Assembly: GCA_012034595.1 (NCBI GenBank)
Contig: JAAUPE010000058.1
Coordinates: 1-39,893, forward strand
Length of the DNA: 39,893 bases
Direction of reading: 5' to 3'
Origin: Calothrix sp. CSU_2_0
GTDB lineage: Bacteria > Cyanobacteriota > Cyanobacteriia > Cyanobacteriales > Nostocaceae
Translations under genes and position numbers: made by a program
Shown here: piece by piece, positions 33,097 through 39,893 of the stretch
Layout: the number at the start of each line of letters is the position of its first letter
Position numbering within the stretch: the stretch's first letter is position 1
The notes under the pieces: model-generated
What the model saw: only the letters and a program-made list of their open reading frames with translations
What the model was told of the DNA's origin: nothing
Database searches by the model: none

Positions 33097-34341
33097 CTAC
33101 TCTTCAAGCTGTTTAACTTCCTGTTCGATTAAATCGTCTTCGGTGGAATAGGCTAGATTTTCCGTACCGATATATTTTTCAGATGCGAATTGGTTCGCAA
33201 AGGCGATTTTCTTTTGTAAATCTTCGTCTGCGCTAGTTAATACTTTAGTCCGGGAAATACGATCGCGGTTTCTTTCGGCTAATGAAGCATTTCGCCATTG
33301 AATCCAGAAGTAGCGCACTAAAGGTATAACTAGAAATCCCACACCGTAGGCTAATAATAACCAGTAAATTCCTTGAACAAATCCCACCAACCCACCTAAT
33401 TGAGCAGCTACAATACCTCCCCGCAACAAGCTACCAAGAACTAAAGCACCGATTAAATTTACTGCCCCTAAACCCGCACTCAGCATAATTTGCCCGGAAC
33501 TGGCAGCACTAAATCGCCAAGGAAATTCTTCCAGGTAACTTGCGATTGCATGACGACGTTTTTTAATGGCACTAACTTGTAATTCTGGGAAATAATAAAC
33601 CAGTTGTCCTTCTGGACTGACTTCTGGCTGTCCATTGAACCGCGTCAAAACTGGCAACATATAATCTTCGTATTCTTGTTGGTATTTTTCACCAATATCA
33701 TCTAAATAAGGCGAAATTTGCTCGGCAACAACAGCACCACGATTACCACTAATTACCGTACCAATTTCTTGCCAGCGACGTTCTTCTAAATTGGCATTGG
33801 GATTACCATCACCAAATAGAAACGAGAATACAGCTTCAAAAAAATTGAGTTCGCTTTTTTCCCTGGGTTGTTTCTCGCGTCGATCGTAATCGGGGCTAAA
33901 ATACCAAAATAAATCGGGGAAAAAGAAAAATCCCCCTCCACCACCCCAACTACCACCATTGTCATCATTATCGCGATCGCTATTCATCGCGGCGATAATT
34001 AGGAAAATTGCGATCGTTATTAAGGCGATCGAAGCAATTAATAAGGCTCCAAAGGAAATCCGAATTAGGTAAAATACAACACTCCAGATTTTTTTAACCC
34101 ATTCCTGTAGCCTAATTTTAAAGTACTTATCGCGCAAAATATCGCGAAAATTCTTAGGGAATAAGTATACAATATCACCTGTATCTGCAACCTGTAGATG
34201 TCCCCCAGCATCCGATGCCAGGGCTAACAAACTTTGATTAGCCTCTGCTAGATTTAAACCTGCTTGGGTCGCTACGTCACCAACAGTAACACGATAGCCA
34301 AGCCGTTCAACCGCCTGCATAATGTTGGGATTGGGAGCCAT
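33097..34341 (-). CDS. Conserved-looking membrane protein with DNA-binding-like N-terminus
   Basis: 414 aa; no name assigned. Seen: an N-terminal helical part (GYRVTVGDVATQAGLNLAEA) resembling a winged-helix fold, then membrane segments (about 98-118, LLIASIALITIAIFLIIAA). A glycine- and aromatic-rich stretch follows (GGSWGGGGGFFFFPDLFWYF), a middle soluble domain (about 190-270), two more hydrophobic segments (about 290-345), and an acidic C-terminus ending VKQLEE. Similar large membrane proteins are conserved in cyanobacteria and plastids as far as I know, but I cannot name this one. It converges with the SpoIID-like gene. Confidence 0.75.
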   Translation of the reverse strand: MAPNPNIMQAVERLGYRVTVGDVATQAGLNLAEANQSLLALASDAGGHLQVADTGDIVYLFPKNFRDILRDKYFKIRLQEWVKKIWSVVFYLIRISFGALLIASIALITIAIFLIIAAMNSDRDNDDNGGSWGGGGGFFFFPDLFWYFSPDYDRREKQPREKSELNFFEAVFSFLFGDGNPNANLEERRWQEIGTVISGNRGAVVAEQISPYLDDIGEKYQQEYEDYMLPVLTRFNGQPEVSPEGQLVYYFPELQVSAIKKRRHAIASYLEEFPWRFSAASSGQIMLSAGLGAVNLIGALVLGSLLRGGIVAAQLGGLVGFVQGIYWLLLAYGVGFLVIPLVRYFWIQWRNASLAERNRDRISRTKVLTSADEDLQKKIAFANQFASEKYIGTENLAYSTEDDLIEQEVKQLEE

Positions 34342-35304
34342 GCCTACGCTCTCCTGCTAAAAAAGTCTTCCTATATCAAGTATAAAGTTTGATTGCGATC
34401 GCTGTGGGGTATTGGGCGCTCATATTCCCTATATCCCCGTTGGAGAGATATTTCTACAAGTCAAATAATTTGGATGCGGCTCTTTTGAAAAGACGCTTTT
34501 TGTCTGTCTATAAAGCCTAAAGTTATGGTGGAGCATTTATTTCAGAGTTCTGTTGTCGGCAGTTCAATTTTGCCATCTTTGCCAACAATCGTTTTTTGTT
34601 TGATACCATTAAGCATAATTTTTAATTTACTTCAGTTTTTCTACAATTGTATGGGCGTTTTACGTCCTAATTTTAGCAGGAAGACAAATTTGATAAGTCA
34701 AATTATGTTGCTTGTGATGTAATCCAAGAGACATTTGAGTTTTTGGGGATTTTATAAGTTTAAACAGCATTTTTCCTAGACTCTGATTTAAATTATTAAT
34801 GATTCATATATTAAGAATATCAGGAAATCTTGATATGACGAAAATGGGTGTACGGATTGACGAGGCTTTCAGGATGCGATATTGTTAATACTCACGGGAG
34901 GCGTATGACTTTGATTTTTCAGCTTCTGAAAGTATTATTTTTACGTTGATTTTTTGGTTATAAATCAGCCTAAAATTATTTTTGTAATCTAAACATCAAC
35001 TTGAGATTTTATTACGGTTGACAATTCGAGCTTATATAATTTTGGAAAAATCAAGAATATTAATTGAATTTTCAGAAGCTCCCCAATATTGCTTTAGGAA
35101 AACGATCGCACGCTCTAGTTTTGTTGAAAATTGCTTGTTTTATTCATGTCATGTATTGGGTTTCGCGATCGCAACACAGAATTAAGGGGATGAAACGGTT
35201 ACTCAATATAGAAGTGCGATCGCTCTCAATGAAGTATGTAAATTCAAAGAGCGATCGCAATCTATTCCAATTCAAAATTTCAATTCAAATACCCAATTTC
35301 CCAA
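34342..35304. other. Long intergenic region, no gene supported
   Basis: 963 bases. Four HIP1 sites cluster at 35102-35262. The ORFs at 34525-34722 and 35064-35312 lack Shine-Dalgarno sites and family features; the second translates HIP1 copies. No hairpin or known RNA recognised. Confidence 0.55.
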
Positions 35305-36903
35305 TTAACTAGCAACTGGTTCTGCTGCTGGTTTCACTTCTTTCGCTGGAGCAACATAGGGTGTCTCTGCACCTTGAGCGAGATACTCTTTTAATTGTTC
35401 TCCAATTTCATCGCGGACAATTTGCCGATATTCGTAGAAATGCTCGATGTGGGCACAGGTTGCGAGATAATGGTCGAAGGCTTTGGGATTGCGTTTAAGG
35501 ATGCTAAACATGTGATGCCAAAATTTCCACCGGGTTTCCCGTTTGATTCCTTGTCGCCAAATTACTATTAAAAAAGCTTTCAATACGACTAATTCAGGGA
35601 ATTTTGCTGGTGCTGTCCAACTTGGACCACCCATCATCAAAAAGCAGCGATAGGTACGGTCTAAATACTTCACGGGGTCGTATAATTCACAAAAAGCTTC
35701 TACATATTCCCGCGCAATATCTTCGAGGGGACGGGTAGGAATGAAGTTCATCAATGTGGTTTGATTGATGTTACCGTCTTTGTTTTCCCGTAAGCGTCCT
35801 TCCCTGGTGAGACGATGCCACAATGCGGTATTTGGTAGCGCTTGCAACATGGCAAAGGTGGTTGAGGGGATGGCAGCTAATTCGGCAAAGCGGACAATTC
35901 GCGAACCTGCTCCCGCTTTTTCCCCATCAAAACCAATAATGAATCCAGCCATTGGACGCAAACCTGCACGGATGATGGTTTCTACCGACTCAGCTAGGGA
36001 ACTGCGGGTATTTTGAAACTTCTTAGTTAACTGTAAACTATCTTCGTCAGGGGTTTCAATTCCCAAGAACACCGCTTTGAATCCACATTCCACCATCAAT
36101 TCCATCATTTCCGCATCTTGCGCTAAGTCAATCGATGCTTCGGTATCAAAGCTGAAAGGATATTGATGTTCTGCCATCCATTTTTTCAATTCATGGAGCA
36201 ACAATTTCCCATTGCGTTTGTTACCGATGAAATTATCATCCACCATGAAAACGCTGCGTCTCCAACCCAGTTCATAGAGATAATCTAATTCTGCGAGTAA
36301 TTGGGCAGGGGTTTTGGTGCGTGGTTTGCGACCATAGAGGACGATAATATCGCAAAATTCGCATTGGAACGGACAACCTCGCGAAAATTGCACCGACATG
36401 GAATCGTAAGCGTCAAATTCCAGCAATTCAAATCTGGGTATGGGGGTTGTGGTTACATCTGGTTTTTCTGTAGCGCGGAAAACACCGGATTTTTCCCCTT
36501 TATTTACTGCTTCAACAAACATCGGTAGGGTAATTTCCCCTTCATCCAAAATTAGAAAATCTGCACCGACATTTTGAACTTCGTGGGGTACGGAAGTTGG
36601 ATATGGTCCACCGACAGCGACTAATTTACCCCGTCGTTTCGCTTCTTGGATTTGGTCGAGTAAATCTTTTTTCTGGACAATCATTGCCGAGAGAATGACA
36701 ATATCAGCCCATTCCCACTCTGCCTCAGTTACGGCACGAATATTGCGATCGCACAATTTAAATTCCCATTCTTGCGGCAAAATTGCCGCAACGGTGACTA
36801 AACCTAGTGGAGGAAGTAAAACTTTGCGATCGACTAAATCTAGGATTTTTTCGTATGACCAAAATGTTTTGGGAAATACCGGATAGACAAGTAGCACACG
36901 CAT
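35305..36903 (-). CDS. B12-binding-domain radical SAM protein (HpnP-like)
   Basis: 532 aa. N-terminal cobalamin-binding Rossmann-like domain (about 1-145), with MRVLLVYPVFPKTFWSYEKI and VAVGGPYPTSVPHE; then a radical SAM domain with the cluster motif CPFQCEFC (Cys177, Cys181, Cys184) and NFIGNKRN; and a C-terminal DUF4070-like helical region with PSWTAPAKFPELVVLKAFL. Such enzymes use a 4Fe-4S cluster, SAM and cobalamin for methyl transfer to unreactive carbon. The N-terminus resembles HpnP, the hopanoid C-2 methylase, but cyanobacteria have several paralogues of this group. The region where His of DxHxxG would lie reads DRNIR, so the base-off His is not evident. No operon partner. Confidence 0.9.
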   Translation of the reverse strand: MRVLLVYPVFPKTFWSYEKILDLVDRKVLLPPLGLVTVAAILPQEWEFKLCDRNIRAVTEAEWEWADIVILSAMIVQKKDLLDQIQEAKRRGKLVAVGGPYPTSVPHEVQNVGADFLILDEGEITLPMFVEAVNKGEKSGVFRATEKPDVTTTPIPRFELLEFDAYDSMSVQFSRGCPFQCEFCDIIVLYGRKPRTKTPAQLLAELDYLYELGWRRSVFMVDDNFIGNKRNGKLLLHELKKWMAEHQYPFSFDTEASIDLAQDAEMMELMVECGFKAVFLGIETPDEDSLQLTKKFQNTRSSLAESVETIIRAGLRPMAGFIIGFDGEKAGAGSRIVRFAELAAIPSTTFAMLQALPNTALWHRLTREGRLRENKDGNINQTTLMNFIPTRPLEDIAREYVEAFCELYDPVKYLDRTYRCFLMMGGPSWTAPAKFPELVVLKAFLIVIWRQGIKRETRWKFWHHMFSILKRNPKAFDHYLATCAHIEHFYEYRQIVRDEIGEQLKEYLAQGAETPYVAPAKEVKPAAEPVAS

Positions 36904-37483
36904 ATTATTTCACTCCTACCACTTTAATTTTTTCGGTCTTAATAAATTCGACAATACACAGAGAATGTTATATCTAGTACCTCAAGGCAAAAGTAAAAAG
37001 ATAAAAGGCAAAAGAAAGAAAGATGATTTTATAAGCTTTTCAGCCATTTTAAATGGTAGCTTTATTTCCGCCGTTCTGTACTAGTTAGTCTTTCTACTTA
37101 ATATGCTAGATGGGTTTTTGACAATTAAGTTTCAATCTAGCATTTATATTTATGTGCGATCGCGCTTTTATTCCCCTAGATACAATTTGGGGGTTGATTT
37201 TAGTTGTGTTCCACGGGCATCTTGAATACCTTCTCCCATACTCGAATTACGTCCGAGTCTGTCCTCTTTCAAAGGTAAGTATTTAAGAAAGAGGCACAAA
37301 AGCTGCTAGAATACATATCCAGCAAGAGTTAGCAAAAATATTGAGGATACACTCTTACCCAAAATATCACCTTGGGTTAAGACGCAAAATAAACATTAGG
37401 ATAGGCACGGAGTCTCGATAAATTTGGTAAGTTGGTACAAGCTAAGTACTTAACTCGCTAGATGTTGTATTGGGGATAACCGT
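36904..37483. other. Divergent intergenic region with two inverted repeats
   Basis: 580 bases, no gene. ATGCTAGAT (37103-37111) pairs with ATCTAGCAT (37135-37143); CCTCTTTC (37263-37270) pairs with GAAAGAGG (37287-37294). Both lie in the promoter-containing region upstream of the plus-strand 37484 gene. They may be operators or terminators of small RNAs; I cannot tell. Confidence 0.5.
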
Positions 37484-37756
37484 ATGAACTATCAAAAACT
37501 TGACGCTGGACTCGCGATCGCACTTAATGAGATAGAAAATCCAGAAGAACCAAGTTTGGTGGTGTTTGTTCACACGAATTCACCTCTTGATGCAGACAAA
37601 ATCACATTTCTCGAATCTTTCGGCATTACTGGTGTTACCGAAGGAAAAGATATCTTCACGGCAACCCTTTCTGTCAATGCAATTTCTGAATTATCTCAGC
37701 AACCTTGGGTGCAATATCTCAAACTTTCACAGAAACTGCGTCTCATCAATCGATAG
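37484..37756 (+). CDS. Small protein with an I9-inhibitor-like pattern
   Basis: 90 aa, cytoplasmic by sequence. The pattern SLVVFVHTNSPLDADKITFL, then FGITGVTEGKDIFTATLSV, then AISELSQQPWVQYLKL resembles the peptidase inhibitor I9 fold (subtilisin propeptide-like: beta strand, helix, beta strand ATLSVNAISELSQQPWVQYL). There is no protease domain in the same frame. It lies 438 bases before glgC on the same strand; a partner protease would have to be elsewhere. A role is not known. Confidence 0.7.
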   Translation: MNYQKLDAGLAIALNEIENPEEPSLVVFVHTNSPLDADKITFLESFGITGVTEGKDIFTATLSVNAISELSQQPWVQYLKLSQKLRLINR

Positions 37757-38194
37757 CTAGCTCAACTATGGATTTTTACTCCGCATTTTAACCACTTCTA
37801 CTAGTCAAAATTTAAAATCCTAAAAGTAACTTTTTTAGAATTAGAGTTATTCTCGCTCAGTAATACCACTGATTTTAATATAGTTATCTTTGCTGCATTG
37901 ATTTTTTCAGATTACAACTCTGACCGCGATAAAACCCATTTGCTATTGATAATCGGTTGAATTTACGACATTTTTAATATCAAAACTAATTGAGTTCAAA
38001 AGTAAAAACACGGATAAATAAAAATAAATTATACAGTTAGTCCTATCCATTGTCATGCCCAAGTCGTATTTGTCACATAAAAAAGAGCGAAAACTTAACT
38101 AAATCCAATCATCAATACCCCTTACCAGGGGCTACAGACCATCCTAAACTGAAGGTGGAGTTGAACAGTTGAACGGCAGTCGGGAGAAATAAGA
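37757..38194. other. Leader and intergenic region of glgC
   Basis: 438 bases with no gene seen. The end holds GGGAG at 38182-38186 spaced eight bases before the GTG start of glgC, a good ribosome-binding site. No terminator for the small upstream gene was recognised. Confidence 0.5.
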
Positions 38195-39487
38195 GTGAAA
38201 AATGTATTAGCAATCATTCTCGGCGGCGGAGCGGGAACCCGCCTCTATCCATTAACAAAATTACGCGCCAAACCTGCCGTACCAGTAGCAGGAAAATACC
38301 GCTTAATAGATATTCCTGTTAGTAATTGTATAAATTCGGAAATTTTCAAAATTTACGTCCTGACGCAATTCAACTCAGCTTCTTTAAATCGTCATATTGC
38401 CCGTACATACAGTTTTGCCGGCTTTAGTGACGGATTTGTCGAAGTTTTGGCAGCACAGCAAACCCCCGAAAATCCTAGCTGGTTCCAAGGAACAGCAGAT
38501 GCAGTCCGCAAATACCTGTGGTTGCTGGAAGAATGGAAGGTTGATGAATTGGTTATCCTTTCGGGGGACCATCTTTACCGGATGGACTACCGTTTGTTTG
38601 TAGAACGTCACCGTCAAACTGGTGCTGATATTACTCTGTCAGTAATTCCGATGGATGAACGACGTGCTTCCGACTTCGGTTTGATGAAAATTAATGATTC
38701 CGGTAGGGTGATTGATTTTAGTGAGAAGCCCAAAGGTGATGCCTTAAAGCAAATGCAGGTTGATACAACTGTACTGGGCTTAACACCACAGCAGGCTGAG
38801 ATCAATCCTTATATAGCTTCGATGGGGATTTACGTATTTAAAAAAGAAGTTTTGATTCAGTTGTTGAATGAATCTTTAGAAAGAACAGATTTTGGGAAAG
38901 AAATTATTCCCGATGCAGCTAAAGATTACAATGTTCAAGCTTACTTATTTGATGGTTACTGGGAAGATATTGGAACGATTGAAGCCTTTTATAATGCTAA
39001 TTTGGCGCTAACACAACAGCCTTTGCCCCCATTTAGTTTTTATGATGAAGCTGCGCCAATTTATACCCGTCCCCGCTATTTACCTCCGAGTAAATTACTA
39101 GATTGTCAGATTACCCAATCGATTATTGGGGAAGGTTGTATTCTCAAAAATTGTCGCATTGAACACTCAGTTTTGGGAGTGCGATCGCGTGTGGAGTCGG
39201 GTTGTATTATTGAGGATACGATGCTGATGGGTGCTGATTATTATGAAGCTTTCGCAGAGCGGCAATGTAGTTTAGAACACAATAGTGCCCCTGTTGGGAT
39301 TGGTACAGACACAATTATCCGTCGTGCCATTATCGATAAAAACGCTCGTATCGGTCACGATGTGAAAATTATCAACAAAGATAATGTACAGGAAGCAAAC
39401 CGCGAGAGTCAGGGCTTTTTCATTCGTAGCGGGATTGTGGTTGTCCTGAAGAATGCGGTAATACCAGACGGAATGATAATTAGGTAG
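38195..39487 (+). CDS. glgC: Glucose-1-phosphate adenylyltransferase (ADP-glucose pyrophosphorylase)
   Basis: GlgC makes ADP-glucose from ATP and glucose 1-phosphate, the committed step of glycogen synthesis, and in cyanobacteria is activated by 3-phosphoglycerate and inhibited by phosphate. 430 aa, full length. Seen: the nucleotide loop [20 protein letters not shown] (residues 9-28), [17 protein letters not shown], the GDHLYRMDY block near residue 125, [20 protein letters not shown], and the C-terminal left-handed helix ending in [16 protein letters not shown], the characteristic tail. The start is a GTG at 38195 after GGGAG. The stop codon is immediately followed by palindrome element C. 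Confidence 0.97.
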   Translation: MKNVLAIILGGGAGTRLYPLTKLRAKPAVPVAGKYRLIDIPVSNCINSEIFKIYVLTQFNSASLNRHIARTYSFAGFSDGFVEVLAAQQTPENPSWFQGTADAVRKYLWLLEEWKVDELVILSGDHLYRMDYRLFVERHRQTGADITLSVIPMDERRASDFGLMKINDSGRVIDFSEKPKGDALKQMQVDTTVLGLTPQQAEINPYIASMGIYVFKKEVLIQLLNESLERTDFGKEIIPDAAKDYNVQAYLFDGYWEDIGTIEAFYNANLALTQQPLPPFSFYDEAAPIYTRPRYLPPSKLLDCQITQSIIGEGCILKNCRIEHSVLGVRSRVESGCIIEDTMLMGADYYEAFAERQCSLEHNSAPVGIGTDTIIRRAIIDKNARIGHDVKIINKDNVQEANRESQGFFIRSGIVVVLKNAVIPDGMIIR

Positions 39488-39616
39488 AGACGACCCGATG
39501 GGTCGTCTCTATTAAAAATTAAATTAAATTAAATTAAAATTAAATTAAAATTTAAATTCAAAATCAAAATTTAAATTTAGCATAGATTCGCATGGAGACG
39601 ACCCACCGGGTCGTCT
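39488..39616. repeat. Paired-palindrome element C
   Basis: AGACGACCC-GAT-GGGTCGTCT (39488-39508) starts on the base after the glgC stop. AGACGACCC-ACC-GGGTCGTCT (39596-39616) closes the pair. The 87-bp spacer is AAATTAAATTAAAATT-type simple sequence. Triplets match element A. The left hairpin could end glgC transcription. Confidence 0.85.
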
Positions 39617-39893
39617 GTACGACATTGGAGAATGATTTTGCGAGATTGGAGGATAATTTTGCGGGATTGGTAAATAATTTTAATTTATAGCCCATCACCC
39701 ATAATCTACAATGTTCGGGAATTTCGCTTTGACATTGAGCGAGAACCACACTCAACTTTATTTAAACTTTGTTAATTTTAAAATCAGAGTCTTTATTCCT
39801 GGGAGTCATATTTTGAGAACTACCGGGAAGTTAGACTGTGCAACTGGAATTAAACCAGTAATAACTAGTGAATAGATTAATTTTATAAATTGC
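39617..39893. other. Right edge of the window
   Basis: No gene supported. A short GATTGG-containing stretch (GAGATTGGAGGATAATTTTGCGGGATTGGTAAATAATTTT) at 39641-39680 is loosely repetitive. Nothing else recognised. Confidence 0.5.

Noticed and set aside
34525-34722. 65-codon ORF with a hydrophobic middle
   Set aside because: It could be a small membrane protein, but there is no ribosome-binding site or similarity I can name.
35064-35312. 82-codon plus-strand ORF
   Set aside because: It translates several HIP1 copies, has no Shine-Dalgarno site, and overlaps the end of the opposite-strand radical SAM gene.

Overview
The window looks like chromosomal DNA from a filamentous, probably heterocystous-type (Nostocales, Calothrix/Rivularia-like) cyanobacterium. 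The reasons are the very frequent HIP1 octamer GCGATCGC, low GC content, many heptamer-type short tandem repeats (STRR) between genes, and cyanobacterium-typical families: CHAT/CHASE2 proteins, DUF1822, DUF928, a PEP-CTERM protein, GlgC and a GG-leader peptide with its exporter. The genus is an inference. No rRNA, tRNA, CRISPR array or transposase gene was seen.

Layout. 0.1-0.7 kb: cobU (minus). 0.9-1.8 kb: an unrecognised protein. 1.9-4.7 kb: two family-2 glycosyltransferases and a WcaF-like acetyltransferase, a small exopolysaccharide set. 4.7-9.2 kb (minus): DUF1822, then a CHAT-CHASE2 gene split by a one-base homopolymer shift, then DUF928. 9.2-9.8 kb: a MITE-like nested inverted repeat. 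9.8-19.0 kb (plus): the most interesting block. It holds two tandem FAD-dependent oxidoreductases (the first frameshifted in a run of A), two near-identical small GG-leader peptides, a third GG-leader peptide with a basic tail, a C39-peptidase ABC exporter and an HlyD-type adaptor. Together these read as a secreted, possibly flavoenzyme-modified peptide (RiPP/bacteriocin-like) system. 19.2-24.4 kb (plus): a membrane protein with an H-box-like segment lacking its histidine, a NarL-type response regulator, a CHASE2 sensor kinase and a second DUF928 protein. 24.4-25.7 kb: a gene-empty, repeat-bearing stretch. 25.7-29.4 kb: a PEP-CTERM protein facing a TPR-CHAT protein. 30-39.5 kb: mostly housekeeping or conserved genes, namely RNase Z, a pentapeptide-repeat protein, a SpoIID-domain protein, a conserved membrane protein, a B12-binding radical SAM protein, a small I9-like protein and glgC.

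How the genes may work together. The peptide exporter cuts the leader after Gly-Gly and, with the HlyD adaptor and an outer-membrane channel encoded elsewhere, would export the peptides. The flavoproteins upstream are candidate tailoring enzymes. The two-component genes downstream could regulate or sense the products, but this rests on proximity only. CHASE2, DUF928 and CHAT proteins occur twice in the window (CHAT-CHASE2 with DUF1822 and DUF928; CHASE2-kinase with DUF928 and a TPR-CHAT protein), which looks like two versions of one envelope-sensing theme.

Repeats are a second theme. Three loci carry a pair of 21-bp palindromes (AGACGACCC-NNN-GGGTCGTCT) bracketing 87-111 bp, and two of the three sit exactly at or inside the 3' end of a gene. 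STRRs flank many genes and supply the stop codon of cobU.
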